64,000 bases of DNA from Mucilaginibacter rivuli (GCF_019391655.1 NZ_JAHXPQ010000002.1:248001-312000), one strand, 5' to 3'. Positions 17,390 through 26,708 are shown, counted from the first letter of the stretch. The notes: generated from the letters alone by a model not told the origin. Made by a program: numbers and translations.

Positions 17390-18373
17390 ATGAAAAAACT
17401 GATTTTACTATTAATATTAAGCTGTTTTTGCAACAAGCTATTTGCCCAGGAATATTTGCACCAAGACAGACGATTTTTTACGACGATTGACAGTCGTAAT
17501 TACGATATTAAGCAAAAAAGCATTATTGTATCTAATCATATAAAAAGTGTTATCGAAATAAGGATCCAGTTCCTTGATAAAAAAGTCAAGGATACGCTCT
17601 ATAAAACCGATTTTAATAAAGCAGGATATTTGATAGGTTACTCACGGTACTATGAAAATAAACCTTATTTGAATTATGTTTACTTATATAATTCGAAAGG
17701 CTACATTATTTCTGATACAACACAAGATAGAGCTAACCGATATTATTATGATAAGTTTAACAATAACGTTAGGCACACCTTCTATGACCATTCTCCATCA
17801 GTTGTAAATACGAGTTTTACTGAAATATTAAATAAATTCAACACAAAGGGTGATATCGTTAATTCCAAATCCTATTACACGCTTTATGACTACGATAAAA
17901 TAACACCTATCGAACATGTATTGATGGAAGATTGTGATAATATTTATGATTCTAAAAGAAGATTGATAAAATTACGATCTATGAATTATACGCCTACCAC
18001 CACTTATACCCAAAAAGAGGATTGGAATTATGCACTTAAGGGGGATACCTTAATTGGGCACCATAAAAGCTATATTGATATTTCAAAAATGAAAGGAACG
18101 GAAATTACGGATGAAGATGTGTTTTATGATAGATGGGGAAACAGGGTAAAGAAATTTTTTAAAGAGCCAAAAGGGGAAATGGGAATGGAGAAACTTACCT
18201 TTAATCATTTGGGACAGTTGATTGAGATTATTTTAGAGTCTCACTATACTGGAAAGCTAAGAATAGAAACTACAAAATATGTTTATGATGACGTGGGAAA
18301 GGTGACTGACAGCTTGTTTTATAGAGATGGGGAATTGTTTTCGCGGTCAATTTATTATTACGAGAAGTACTAA
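17390..18373 (+). CDS. Secreted YD-repeat-like protein, function unknown
   Basis: About 327 residues from the ATG at 17390, where a good signal peptide begins (MKKLILLLILSCF, cut near LFAQ); an upstream reading frame exists but would bury the signal. The body has loosely repeated Y-Y-D/N-x-x-G units such as YLYNSKGYI, YYYDKFNN, FYDRWGNRV and YVYDDVGKV, as in RHS/YD proteins, but it is short and has no toxin tip. The gene is clearly more AT-rich than its neighbours, which may mean recent acquisition. It is 2 bp before the phosphodiesterase gene. Confidence 0.7.
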   Translation: MKKLILLLILSCFCNKLFAQEYLHQDRRFFTTIDSRNYDIKQKSIIVSNHIKSVIEIRIQFLDKKVKDTLYKTDFNKAGYLIGYSRYYENKPYLNYVYLYNSKGYIISDTTQDRANRYYYDKFNNNVRHTFYDHSPSVVNTSFTEILNKFNTKGDIVNSKSYYTLYDYDKITPIEHVLMEDCDNIYDSKRRLIKLRSMNYTPTTTYTQKEDWNYALKGDTLIGHHKSYIDISKMKGTEITDEDVFYDRWGNRVKKFFKEPKGEMGMEKLTFNHLGQLIEIILESHYTGKLRIETTKYVYDDVGKVTDSLFYRDGELFSRSIYYYEKY

Positions 18374-18375
18374 TT

Positions 18376-19335
18376 ATGAAGTTTGTTTTGAAAAAGTTCC
18401 CCTTAATAATTATTTTATTTTGCCTAACCAACGCCCTCGCCCAAACTCAATCCACCTTCAAAGTAATCCCCCTCGGCGTACTCGGCGGCGGCGATGAAAG
18501 CAACCTCTCATCTTACATGATGGCACCAACAGGTTCAAACGCTTATGTATGCCTGGATGCCGGAACCATATGTGCAGGCATTGATAAAGCCATCAGCAAT
18601 AAAATATTCACTGTTAATGAAGAAACGGTACTACGCAAATACATCAAAGGCTATTGCATATCGCACGCGCACCTTGACCATGTGGCAGGCATGATCATGA
18701 ACTCACCAGACGATACAGCGAAGAATGTATACGGACTTCAATACACCCTCAATGTGCTGCGCGATAATTACTTCACCTGGAAAAACTGGGCTAATTTTGG
18801 TAGTGATGGTGATAAACCCGCGCTTAACAAATACCATTACACAGCGCTTATCCCCGGAAAGGAAACTCCACTGGATAATACCACCATGACGGTAAAAGCT
18901 TTTACCTTAAGCCATGGTAACCCTTACGAGAGCACCGCTTTTTTGGTAGGGAACAATAATAACTACATACTTTACCTTGGCGATACCGGTGCCGATGAGA
19001 TCGAAAAATCAACTCGGATGAAGGAGCTTTGGGAGGCTGTTGCGCCGCTTACTAAAGCCCAACAATTAAAGGGCATAATGATAGAAGTATCCTTCCCTAA
19101 TGAGCAGCCCGATAAATCACTTTTCGGCCATCTTACCCCACGTTTGCTGATGAACGAGATGAAAGCGCTTTCTACCCTTACAGGAACGGGTGCGCTAAAA
19201 AACTTCCCGATAGTGATAACGCATCTAAAACCTGCCGGTAACCATATACCGGCTATCAAAAAGCAATTAGCAGATCTGAATGTCTTGGGTTTAAAACTTA
19301 TCTATCCGCAACAGGGCAAACTCCTGCAGTTTTGA
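18376..19335 (+). CDS. Class II 3',5'-cyclic-nucleotide phosphodiesterase, periplasmic
   Basis: 319 residues with a signal peptide (cut near ALAQ). The metallo-beta-lactamase-fold signature HAHLDHVAG (His97, His99, Asp101, His102) is the hallmark of class II cyclic nucleotide phosphodiesterases such as PDE1 of yeast and CpdP. LGDTGAD, EVSFPNEQPD and THLKP supply further metal ligands. It should hydrolyse cAMP or cGMP outside the cytoplasm. It follows the YD-like gene almost directly, but its base composition is ordinary, so the pair may not be an old operon. Confidence 0.85.
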   Translation: MKFVLKKFPLIIILFCLTNALAQTQSTFKVIPLGVLGGGDESNLSSYMMAPTGSNAYVCLDAGTICAGIDKAISNKIFTVNEETVLRKYIKGYCISHAHLDHVAGMIMNSPDDTAKNVYGLQYTLNVLRDNYFTWKNWANFGSDGDKPALNKYHYTALIPGKETPLDNTTMTVKAFTLSHGNPYESTAFLVGNNNNYILYLGDTGADEIEKSTRMKELWEAVAPLTKAQQLKGIMIEVSFPNEQPDKSLFGHLTPRLLMNEMKALSTLTGTGALKNFPIVITHLKPAGNHIPAIKKQLADLNVLGLKLIYPQQGKLLQF

Positions 19336-19549
19336 TGCGTAATTTCCCCAAATGTGCTCATCGTTTTATGGATTTGCTTTCTAAATCTGATGGACTAAAT
19401 ACGCATCGCTAAAAATGATGCCCTGCTCGCTGCAACTTTTTTCTGCAAGTTTTCGTAAAATTAAAGGGTTATAATCCAATAAGGTGGTTATGTAATTATC
19501 GAATTTGCATAATGGTATCACTTTTTGGTATGAATATTGTCATTTTGGT

Positions 19550-19570
19550 AAAACGCAGCGCGCGTTTTTT
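19550..19570 (+). terminator. Short GC hairpin with T tract
   Basis: AAAACGC-agcgc-GCGTTTT followed by a T run fits a weak intrinsic terminator, 215 bp after the phosphodiesterase gene. The surrounding gap 19336-19657 holds no gene that I can support; its end is the promoter region of the YtxH gene. Confidence 0.45.
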
Positions 19571-19657
19571 GTAAATTACACTACAATTAAGTAAATTGCG
19601 TTGTTGTAAATAATAAGCAACTATTAAACCAGATTATAAGTTACAATTAATAAAGTT

Positions 19658-19912
19658 ATGAGCAGTACTTCAAAATCAGCAGCACTTTTACTTGCAGGAG
19701 TAGCCGCAGGAATTACATTAGGTATGTTATTTGCGCCACGTAAAGGCAGCGAAAATCGTGAAAAATTAAGCAATTCGGTTAAAAACCTCAGCGGTAACGC
19801 CGCCAATAAATTTGATGAGCTTGTAGGCTTTACAGGCGGCCTGGTAGTTTCTATGCTAAACAACAATGCCGATATGTATCAATATGATGACGTAGAACAC
19901 GCCATCATATAA
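19658..19912 (+). CDS. YtxH domain membrane protein
   Basis: 84 residues. One membrane helix near the N-terminus (AALLLAGVAAGITLGMLFAP) followed by RKGSENREKL, the defining YtxH pattern. YtxH proteins are small stress-related membrane proteins of unknown mechanism. It stands alone in a long intergenic stretch and is convergent with the TfoX-like gene. Confidence 0.85.
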   Translation: MSSTSKSAALLLAGVAAGITLGMLFAPRKGSENREKLSNSVKNLSGNAANKFDELVGFTGGLVVSMLNNNADMYQYDDVEHAII

Positions 19913-19917
19913 TAAAC

Positions 19918-20274
19918 TTAATCTGTGTTTTTTGCTTTCTTCTTTTTAGTTGGCTTTGCCTGGCTATTATAAGCAATGCACAGGTTTATCCAATAGTCAA
20001 GCTCTTTTTTGGTGTTAAAACCTTCCGGGTTTACGTACACGTAACCTTTCATGGTTTTGCCTTTCATTATCATAGCCTGGCAACCATTCATTTCTAAAGC
20101 TTCTTCAAATTTATCAGGGCCTATACGGCACAATAAATTATCGTGGCTTACACAAATGCACATTTTGCCATCTACCATAAAGGTAACGCCGCTAAACATC
20201 TTCTTTTCTTCTACGTTTGGCAAATCCATAAGTGCCTCGCGCAGCCTGTCGGCCAGGTGATGGTCGTATGCCAT
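19918..20274 (-). CDS. TfoX/Sxy N-terminal domain protein
   Basis: 118 residues: MFSGVTFMVDGKMCICV is the core of the TfoX N-terminal domain, followed by a GYVYVNPEG segment and a Lys-rich tail. It lacks the C-terminal domain of full Sxy competence regulators, as do most Bacteroidota members. No link to competence can be shown here. It starts 4 bp downstream of the stop of the outer-membrane barrel gene on the same strand, and the two may be co-transcribed. Confidence 0.87.
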   Translation of the reverse strand: MAYDHHLADRLREALMDLPNVEEKKMFSGVTFMVDGKMCICVSHDNLLCRIGPDKFEEALEMNGCQAMIMKGKTMKGYVYVNPEGFNTKKELDYWINLCIAYNSQAKPTKKKKAKNTD

Positions 20275-20278
20275 TTTT

Positions 20279-20878
20279 CTAGAATCCGATACCTAAGCTC
20301 AGGTTAAACAGGTTTAGTTTATCCTGGTAATTGCTGTCGTTACTGTTCAAGGTGTTCAGGCCTTTTTCGTAACGCAGGTCGATAGATAGTTTTTTGATAT
20401 CCAGCCCGGCACCAAATTGCAATGCGTAATCCTGGTCGCGGTAATTACGGCCTGTTGCAACACTACCTAAAGCGCTGCTAAAGCTTTGGTCTTTAGTAAG
20501 CAGGAATGACACCACAGGGCCAAAGTTTAAACGGCCACCAATACCAAATGCTCCAAATTTATAACCTAAAAGGATAGGTACATCAATACTGTTAAAGGTT
20601 ACGGTATTGGTATTACCCGCGCCATCGGTAACCTTCGAGCTTTTGCTGGCATAGTAAACTTCGGGTTGCAGGTTGAGGCCTAAGGCACCTATACGTGCGT
20701 AAACACCTACGTTATAGCCCGCACGGTTATCGCTGCTAAAGGTTGTGCTGCCATCGGTTGATATTTGTGCCAGGTTTAATCCGCCCTTAACACCAAACTG
20801 GAAGCTGGGTATCAATTGTGCCGAAGCATATAATGTTGTGCCTAATGTTAAGGTAAGTAGTATAGCGATCTTTTTCAT
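20279..20878 (-). CDS. Outer-membrane beta-barrel protein (PorT-like family)
   Basis: 199 residues with a signal peptide (cut near YASAQ) and a mature part made of alternating amphipathic strands: FGVKGGLNLAQI at the start, GYKFGAFGIGGRLNFGP, LQFGAGLDIKKLSIDLRYEKGL and a final LGIGF ending in Phe, typical of an 8-stranded outer-membrane barrel. No ligand or function can be assigned. The following TfoX gene lies 4 bp downstream. Confidence 0.85.
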   Translation of the reverse strand: MKKIAILLTLTLGTTLYASAQLIPSFQFGVKGGLNLAQISTDGSTTFSSDNRAGYNVGVYARIGALGLNLQPEVYYASKSSKVTDGAGNTNTVTFNSIDVPILLGYKFGAFGIGGRLNFGPVVSFLLTKDQSFSSALGSVATGRNYRDQDYALQFGAGLDIKKLSIDLRYEKGLNTLNSNDSNYQDKLNLFNLSLGIGF

Positions 20879-20994
20879 AGCCGGTTTATTTGTTGAATTG
20901 GGTAAAAGTAAATAAAGGTTTCAAATTTTATAACTAAACGCATAAAAGATCAGTTTGTTTATAAAATAAAACAAAGGCCTACCTTAGCGGCGAT

Positions 20995-21684
20995 ATGCCT
21001 GTATTAGATATTTTATTTAGGGACGAACAGCTTATAGCTATTAACAAGCCCCACGGGCTGCTGGTACACCGTTCATCCATAGCCGCGGATGCCAGTGAGT
21101 TTGCCCTGCAAATTTTGCGCGACCAGATTGGGCAGACTGTTTTCCCGGCACACCGGCTGGACCGTAAAACCGGCGGTGTATTGCTGTTTGCTTTGGATAA
21201 AGATACAGAGAAGGCCATGCAGGTACAGTTTATGGAAAACTGTGTGGCTAAAACCTACCTCGCTATAGTACGTGGGCACACGCCTGATGACGAAGAAATA
21301 GATTATCCCTTACGCAAAGAGAATGGTACTTTGCAAGATGCCCTGACCCGCTACAAAACCCTTAACCGCGCCGAGTTAAATGTACCCTTAGGTAATCACC
21401 CAACATCACGATACTCATTAGTGGAGGCCAAGCCTCAAACCGGCCGCATGCACCAACTACGTAAACACTTTGCACATATATTTCACCCCATTATTGGCGA
21501 TAGAACCCACGGTTGCAATAAGCAAAACAAGTTGTTTAAAGAGCGCTGGGAAATGGAAACCATGCTGCTGCATGCATCGCAACTTAACTTTTGCCATCCC
21601 GTTACAAACGATGCCATTATTATAAATGCGCCTTTACAACCTGAATTTTTGAGGGTAATGGAGCTGATGGGGTGGAGGACTTAG
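20995..21684 (+). CDS. truC: tRNA pseudouridine(65) synthase TruC-like
   Basis: 229 residues of the RluA family: catalytic Asp56 in HRLDRKTGG, KPHGLLVHRS near the N-terminus and KPQTGRMHQLRKHFAH. The pattern LVHRS...LRDQIGQ...HRLDR and the ending VMELMGWR follow TruC of E. coli closely, so the target is probably U65 of tRNA-Ile and tRNA-Asp. Another RluA-type target is possible. The stop codon overlaps a 15-bp inverted repeat that serves as terminator. Confidence 0.82.
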   Translation: MPVLDILFRDEQLIAINKPHGLLVHRSSIAADASEFALQILRDQIGQTVFPAHRLDRKTGGVLLFALDKDTEKAMQVQFMENCVAKTYLAIVRGHTPDDEEIDYPLRKENGTLQDALTRYKTLNRAELNVPLGNHPTSRYSLVEAKPQTGRMHQLRKHFAHIFHPIIGDRTHGCNKQNKLFKERWEMETMLLHASQLNFCHPVTNDAIIINAPLQPEFLRVMELMGWRT

Positions 21685-21714
21685 ATTGGACAACTTTTTA
21701 AAAGTTGTCCAATC
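21684..21714 (+). terminator. 15-bp perfect inverted repeat after truC
   Basis: GATTGGACAACTTTT and its complement are separated by one base, starting on the last base of the truC stop. The stem is long for a terminator and has no clear T run after it. Confidence 0.6.
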
Positions 21715-21732
21715 TTTACGAATCATAACAAA

Positions 21733-21767
21733 AAAGGGCAACCTGCCTCATCAGCAAATTGCCCTTT
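21733..21767 (-). terminator. Terminator of mqo
   Basis: On the minus strand AAAGGGCAA pairs with TTGCCCTTT and is followed by a T run, a standard intrinsic terminator about 20 bp after the mqo stop. Confidence 0.75.
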
Positions 21768-21786
21768 AAATATAATAACGAACTTA

Positions 21787-23301
21787 TTAAGCTGTTTCTA
21801 ATTCAACCAGTTCCAGAATTTCGCTTGTTCTGGCGCGTGTTTCTTCCAGCAACTGCTCATCTTTTGCTAATGATTTTCCGTATGATGGTATCATTTCGCG
21901 TAATTTTGATTGCCATGTTTCGGTGTATAGTTTTCCTGCAAAGCAACGCTCTAATAAGCCAAGCATAATAGATACCGATGTTGATGCACCCGGCGATGCA
22001 CCTAATAAACAAGCTATGCTGCCATCGCCTGCGGTAACTACCTCGGTGCCAAACTCTAGTATGCCGCCATGCTCGGGGTCTTTTTTAATTACCTGTACGC
22101 GCTGGCCTGCAACTTCAAGTTCCCAGTCGTCCATTTTGGCAGTAGGGCAATATTCTTTAAGGGCTTCTAACCTGTCTTGCGGCGATTGGCGTACCTGGTC
22201 TATCAAATATTTGGTTAACGGCAGGTTATCTAAACCCGCAGAAAGCATGGGGCGGATATTATTCACTTTGATAGATGACGGAAGATCCAGCAACGAGCCA
22301 TGTTTTAAAAACTTGGTTGAAAAGCCTGCATAAGGGCCAAACAACAACTCTTTACGGCCATCGATCATGCGGGTATCCAAATGCGGTACAGACATTGGTG
22401 GCGCACCAACAGATGCTTTACCATAAACCTTTGCCTGGTGTTGTTCAATAACCTCAGGATTGGTGCATTTTAACCATTGTCCGCTAACGGGAAAACCACC
22501 AAAACCTTTTCCTTCGGGTATAGCTGCTTTTTCAAGCAACAGCAACGAGCCGCCACCGGCGCCAATAAACACAAACTTGGTTTTAAGCTTACGTTTCTTT
22601 TTGTTACCTAAGTTTTTAACCGTTATTTCCCAGTTTTTGTTGGCATCCTGTTTAAGGTCGCGCACCTCGTGGTTCATGTGCATTATTACACCTGGTTGTT
22701 TGTTCAGGTATTTAAATAATTGCCCGCTTAAAGCACCAAAATTAACATCGGTGCCAATTTCCATGCGTGTAGCAGCAACTTTTTGGCCTTCCTCACGCCC
22801 ATCCATTACCAAAGGCATCCATTCTTTCAATTGCTCAGGGTCTTCGGAGTATTGCATACCTTTAAACAAATGGAATTGCTCTAACGCAGTATGGCGTTTA
22901 TTCAGGTAGTCAACATTCTCATCACCCCAAACAAAGCTCATGTGTGGTATGCTCCTAATAAATTCTTCAGGTTTGCCAACCAGGTTTTGCTCAACAAGAT
23001 ATGCCCAAAACTCTTTAGATACTTCAAATTGTTCGGCAATTTTTACAGCTTTCGCGGTCTCTATCGAGCCATCGGCCAGTTGTGGGGTATAATTTAGCTC
23101 GCATAAGGCCGAGTGACCGGTGCCTGCGTTGTTCCATGCATCCGAGCTTTCGCCGGCTACAATATCAAGTCTTTCAAAAATTTCTATTGTCAGGTCGGGC
23201 TGTAAAGCCTTGAGCATCACACCTAAAGTGGCGCTCATAATTCCTGCGCCGATCAGCACAACATCAGGGTCAGCAGCAGCAGAGATAGTTTTCTTACTCA
23301 T
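21787..23301 (-). CDS. mqo: Malate:quinone oxidoreductase
   Basis: 504 residues. The N-terminal FAD-binding signature VLIGAGIMSATLG is followed by ESSDAWNNAGTGHSALCELNYTP, which is diagnostic of Mqo. This membrane-associated flavoenzyme oxidises malate to oxaloacetate and passes electrons to menaquinone, replacing or backing up malate dehydrogenase in the TCA cycle. It is a single-gene unit with its own terminator. Confidence 0.95.
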   Translation of the reverse strand: MSKKTISAAADPDVVLIGAGIMSATLGVMLKALQPDLTIEIFERLDIVAGESSDAWNNAGTGHSALCELNYTPQLADGSIETAKAVKIAEQFEVSKEFWAYLVEQNLVGKPEEFIRSIPHMSFVWGDENVDYLNKRHTALEQFHLFKGMQYSEDPEQLKEWMPLVMDGREEGQKVAATRMEIGTDVNFGALSGQLFKYLNKQPGVIMHMNHEVRDLKQDANKNWEITVKNLGNKKKRKLKTKFVFIGAGGGSLLLLEKAAIPEGKGFGGFPVSGQWLKCTNPEVIEQHQAKVYGKASVGAPPMSVPHLDTRMIDGRKELLFGPYAGFSTKFLKHGSLLDLPSSIKVNNIRPMLSAGLDNLPLTKYLIDQVRQSPQDRLEALKEYCPTAKMDDWELEVAGQRVQVIKKDPEHGGILEFGTEVVTAGDGSIACLLGASPGASTSVSIMLGLLERCFAGKLYTETWQSKLREMIPSYGKSLAKDEQLLEETRARTSEILELVELETA

Positions 23302-23408
23302 CTTTTTCTTATTAACAATACAAAGATAAGTTGATTTTATAGAAACAATGGCAAGAAAATGGCTTTATTTGTAATAAAATGACAAATTGGTTATGATGCC
23401 TATTTAGC

Positions 23409-24548
23409 TTACCTTTTCTTGTTTTTTGGGACGCCGTTATGTTCTACGTATTTGCATAACTGTGTACCGGTTAATAAAAACGCGCCAACTCCATATACTT
23501 CGGTACTACTATCATCAACCTTATCAGGCGATGCGCCTACCTTTTGTACATAGCCAAGCATGCCATCCGGGTGAACCGAGCTTTCCAGCGCGGCCCATGC
23601 TTTTTCAACTACAGGCCAATATGTTTTTTTATCCAGAATTTTGTTATTCAATCCCCAAAGCAGGGCATAAGTGTAAAAACCTGTTCCGCTGGTTTCTTTT
23701 ACAGGAAAACTTTCCGGATCAAGCAGCGAGGCATGCCAGCTGCCATCAGGTTGTTGTAACGATGCTATCCTGGCCGCCATATCTTTATAAAGCGAAATAA
23801 ACTTCTTTCTTTCCGGATATTTTGCCGGCATATTATCTAACACCCGTACCAGGCCGGCCAATACCCAGCCATTACCGCGCGACCAAAATATTTTTTGCCC
23901 GTTTTTTTCTTTTTTATTCAAATAACTGCCATCACGAAAGTAAAGGTGCTCTGCCGGGTCGTACAGGTAATCATAGGTTTTCCACCACAGTTTGGTAGCA
24001 ATATCAAGGTATTTATAATCATGCGTAGCGGTTGAAAGATAACTTAAACTGGTAGGAGCCATAAACATTGCATCGCACCATGCCCATTCGCGTGTTTGGA
24101 TGCGGTTTTTCCATTCTAACGATTCTGTATGAGGTGCCGTAACAATACTATCGGCCTGCGCTCTGAATTTGGCTATCATTTTATCATCCTTATACAGCAT
24201 GTAAAGGTTGGCAAAGGTTTGGCCTATACAATAATCATCTGCATGAGTACGGCGTGGCCCTGTGTTCCAGTTTACATCATTACCAACGCTAAGCAGGTAT
24301 TTCAGGTAGGCATCATTTTTACTCATTTTGCTTAAGTCAATCATGCCGGTATAGCAGGCGGCATTCGTCCAATCCCATTTAGGGTATTTTGATCCTTTTT
24401 CTTTCCACGTGTTTATTTGCCAATCGGCAACGCGTTCCATTGTTTTTAAAATGTTTTTAGGTTGAAACGTAGTGTCAGTACTTTGCGCAGATACACCGAG
24501 TGTATACAAAACAGCAAAAAACGGGAGCACAATTTTTTTAGGAAGCAT
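23409..24548 (-). CDS. GH88/GH105-type unsaturated glucuronyl/rhamnogalacturonyl hydrolase
   Basis: 379 residues with a signal peptide (cut near GVSAQ). The (alpha/alpha)6-barrel family pattern is visible: THADDYCIGQTFANLY, REWAWCDAMFMAPTSLSYLS, FWSRGNGWVLAGLVRVL and QPDGSW. GH105 enzymes remove the unsaturated sugar from lyase-generated pectin fragments. No lyase or SusC/D pair is nearby, so it may work with enzymes coded elsewhere. The GH105 rather than GH88 choice is by overall pattern. Confidence 0.87.
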   Translation of the reverse strand: MLPKKIVLPFFAVLYTLGVSAQSTDTTFQPKNILKTMERVADWQINTWKEKGSKYPKWDWTNAACYTGMIDLSKMSKNDAYLKYLLSVGNDVNWNTGPRRTHADDYCIGQTFANLYMLYKDDKMIAKFRAQADSIVTAPHTESLEWKNRIQTREWAWCDAMFMAPTSLSYLSTATHDYKYLDIATKLWWKTYDYLYDPAEHLYFRDGSYLNKKEKNGQKIFWSRGNGWVLAGLVRVLDNMPAKYPERKKFISLYKDMAARIASLQQPDGSWHASLLDPESFPVKETSGTGFYTYALLWGLNNKILDKKTYWPVVEKAWAALESSVHPDGMLGYVQKVGASPDKVDDSSTEVYGVGAFLLTGTQLCKYVEHNGVPKNKKR

Positions 24549-24632
24549 AAAATTGGTTTAATTGACAGGCTAATATATAATGCATAATGCAAATAACCAG
24601 CCTAATTCTATCCTTAATTTTTTAGTCTGATT

Positions 24633-25127
24633 TTACATTGCCAATACTTGGTTTTCTTTGTTTATACGAACAGTAAGCATGGCGGCATTTAATAGCGTAA
24701 AAACGAGGGCTGTATAATACAGGTGAAAGGTTAGTGGTATAATAGCTATTTCGCAGATCACGATGATATAATTGGGATGCTTTACATATTTGTAAATCCC
24801 GGTGGCAACAGGGCGTGTACCGGGCACTTTGTATATTTTAGTATTCCAGTAATAACCTAAAGTTGATATGACGATAGCTTTAATGCCTATAAGGATGAAA
24901 AATAATACTAACAGGATGTAGTTAACACCCGTATCGCCCCGCCAGATGTATTCGCCGATAACCGAAATGATGAACAATGTATGCATGGATACCATAAAAG
25001 GGTAATGCTCTTTACCATACTCTACAGCGCCTTGAGCCAGTAACCATTTTTCATTTCGCGATGATATGAGCAATTCGAAAAGGCGTTGGGCTATTAAAAA
25101 TGAAATAAAGAGTACAAATACCATCAT
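24633..25127 (-). CDS. Isoprenylcysteine carboxyl methyltransferase family membrane protein (BpsB-like)
   Basis: 164 residues with about four membrane helices and the ICMT C-terminal core GTRPVATGIYKYVKHPNY, which binds S-adenosylmethionine. Its ATG is one base after the stop of the type III polyketide synthase, so the two are translationally coupled. In Bacillus subtilis the same pair (BpsA-BpsB) makes alkylpyrones and methylates them; here the gene most likely O-methylates a polyketide lipid and not a prenylated protein. The product is inferred from context. Confidence 0.82.
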   Translation of the reverse strand: MMVFVLFISFLIAQRLFELLISSRNEKWLLAQGAVEYGKEHYPFMVSMHTLFIISVIGEYIWRGDTGVNYILLVLFFILIGIKAIVISTLGYYWNTKIYKVPGTRPVATGIYKYVKHPNYIIVICEIAIIPLTFHLYYTALVFTLLNAAMLTVRINKENQVLAM

Positions 25128-25128
25128 G

Positions 25129-26187
25129 TTAGTTTTTCATATCCAGTAAAACCATCTCGCTCGAAAAACCGGGCCCCATAGCCAGCATCAAACCATAACC
25201 ATTTTCAAAACCTTGCGATATGAATTTTTCCAGCACGTATAAAACAGTAGCGCTCGACATGTTGCCATTATCGTTCATGGTTTCGCGGGTGTTTTTTAGA
25301 AAATCGCCATCGATATTTAAGGCATCGCGGTAAGCATCTAAAACCTTCTTACCTCCCGGATGGAAAATGAAATTCTTAATGTCGTTTAAAGTTAAGTTAT
25401 GCCTTGACAGAAACTCAGTAATATCGGCAAGTATATTCTCGTGAATGAAAGTAGGTATATCTTTTGAGAATACCACTTTAAAACCTTTTTCCTGGAATTG
25501 CCAGCCCATCACGTCCAACGAATCATAATATAATTTGCTGCTTGCTGCTTTGTAAGCTATTTTTTTGGCTGGTGCCGGATGATTATCCCCTTTTACAATA
25601 CAAGCCACAATGCCATCAGAAAACAGGCTCGACCCTATAAAGTTGCTTTTGCTGTAATCGTTTTTTATCAGCGTAAGCGAACACAATTCAACCGCGATCA
25701 ACAAAACTACAGCATCGGGGTTGGCCTTTGCCAATGTATTGGCCTTTGCCATTCCGGATACACCGCCAGCACAACCTAACCCCCAAAGTGGCAGGCGGTT
25801 AATATGTGGGTTTAAATGCATTTGGTTTATAATTTGCGCATCAATGCTTGGCGTAGCAAGCCCGGTTGTCGATACAAATATAATATCGGTTATATCTTCT
25901 TTTTTTATTCCGGCTTTGGGTAAAACAGCCTCTATTGCCTCGACAGAATAATGCAATGCCCATTGGTTATACTCATCATTACGCTGCTCAAAAGTGGTGT
26001 TTTCGGCATAGTAACTCAGTGGTTTAACAAAGTTTCGGGATATGATCTCCGTATTGTCAAAAGCATGTATGAGGCGATCAACTTGAGGGAAGTCAACCAT
26101 GAACATCTCGCGTGCCTGGTTCTTTACATCCTGCTGGCTAACTTTGTGGGGGAGCTCAATTTTTGAAACTGCTGCAATAAAAGACAT
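25129..26187 (-). CDS. Type III polyketide synthase
   Basis: 352 residues of the chalcone/stilbene synthase fold. The Cys-His-Asn triad is visible: Cys139 in LWGLGCAGG, His276 in FIFHPGGKK and Asn309 in NDNGNMSSAT. GFSS near the C-terminus closes the active site. Such enzymes extend acyl-CoA starters with malonyl-CoA into pyrones or resorcinols. With the ICMT-like gene directly after it, a lipid alkylpyrone or its methyl ether is the likely product. A response-regulator gene lies 110 bp upstream on the same strand. Confidence 0.92.
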   Translation of the reverse strand: MSFIAAVSKIELPHKVSQQDVKNQAREMFMVDFPQVDRLIHAFDNTEIISRNFVKPLSYYAENTTFEQRNDEYNQWALHYSVEAIEAVLPKAGIKKEDITDIIFVSTTGLATPSIDAQIINQMHLNPHINRLPLWGLGCAGGVSGMAKANTLAKANPDAVVLLIAVELCSLTLIKNDYSKSNFIGSSLFSDGIVACIVKGDNHPAPAKKIAYKAASSKLYYDSLDVMGWQFQEKGFKVVFSKDIPTFIHENILADITEFLSRHNLTLNDIKNFIFHPGGKKVLDAYRDALNIDGDFLKNTRETMNDNGNMSSATVLYVLEKFISQGFENGYGLMLAMGPGFSSEMVLLDMKN

Positions 26188-26297
26188 TAATGAGGCGGGT
26201 TTATTAAATGTATATTATCAACCGGTATAAACACTGATTGTTTTATGCCAGAGGCTAATTTACAATATAATAAACGACAGAAACTGCTAAATGGTGT

Positions 26298-26708
26298 TTA
26301 GCTTGCTATTAATTTGCAGTCTCTATACAGATCGTGTACAAACTCAAAAGTCATAGGTTTTGATGTGAAGGCCTTAACCGACGGGTGGCTTTTTGAGCGG
26401 GCTATTTCTTTAGGATCAACAGATGAAGTAAGGATATAAACAGGTATCTTTTTCTTTAAGGTATCGCACATTTCATCGTAACGATTTAAAAATTCCCAAC
26501 CACTAAGCGATGGCATGTACAGATCAAGCAGGATGATGTCGGGTAATAATTCTACATTCTCTTTGTTTTTGTCCAAAAAATCCAATGCAGAACGGGCATC
26601 TAAAAAACAACCGGTCTCAATAAACAAGTTTGTTTTTTTAAATATCTTTTCAGCTATGTACTGAAAGATCGGGTCGTCATCAATTACAAGGGCCTTATAC
26701 ATCATCAA
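26298..26708 (-). CDS. Single-domain response regulator (CheY-like)
   Basis: 136 residues, one receiver domain and no output domain. Acidic pocket DDD (10-12), phospho-acceptor Asp62 in LLDLYMP, Ser95/96 and Lys117 in TSKPM are all present, so it should be phosphorylatable. Three Met codons lie at the start; any may be used. Partner kinase unknown. It is upstream of the type III PKS operon on the same strand, but a link is not shown. Confidence 0.9.
   Translation of the reverse strand: MMMYKALVIDDDPIFQYIAEKIFKKTNLFIETGCFLDARSALDFLDKNKENVELLPDIILLDLYMPSLSGWEFLNRYDEMCDTLKKKIPVYILTSSVDPKEIARSKSHPSVKAFTSKPMTFEFVHDLYRDCKLIAS

Noticed and set aside
17233..17436. 67-codon minus-strand frame spanning the prfC promoter region
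   Set aside because: Overlaps prfC and the signal peptide of the gene at 17390; no protein features.
17390..18373. RHS-type polymorphic toxin
   Set aside because: The protein is short, lacks a toxin tip, and has no immunity gene after it.
23409..24548. Complete polysaccharide utilisation locus around the GH105-type gene
   Set aside because: No SusC/SusD pair, regulator or lyase is next to it.
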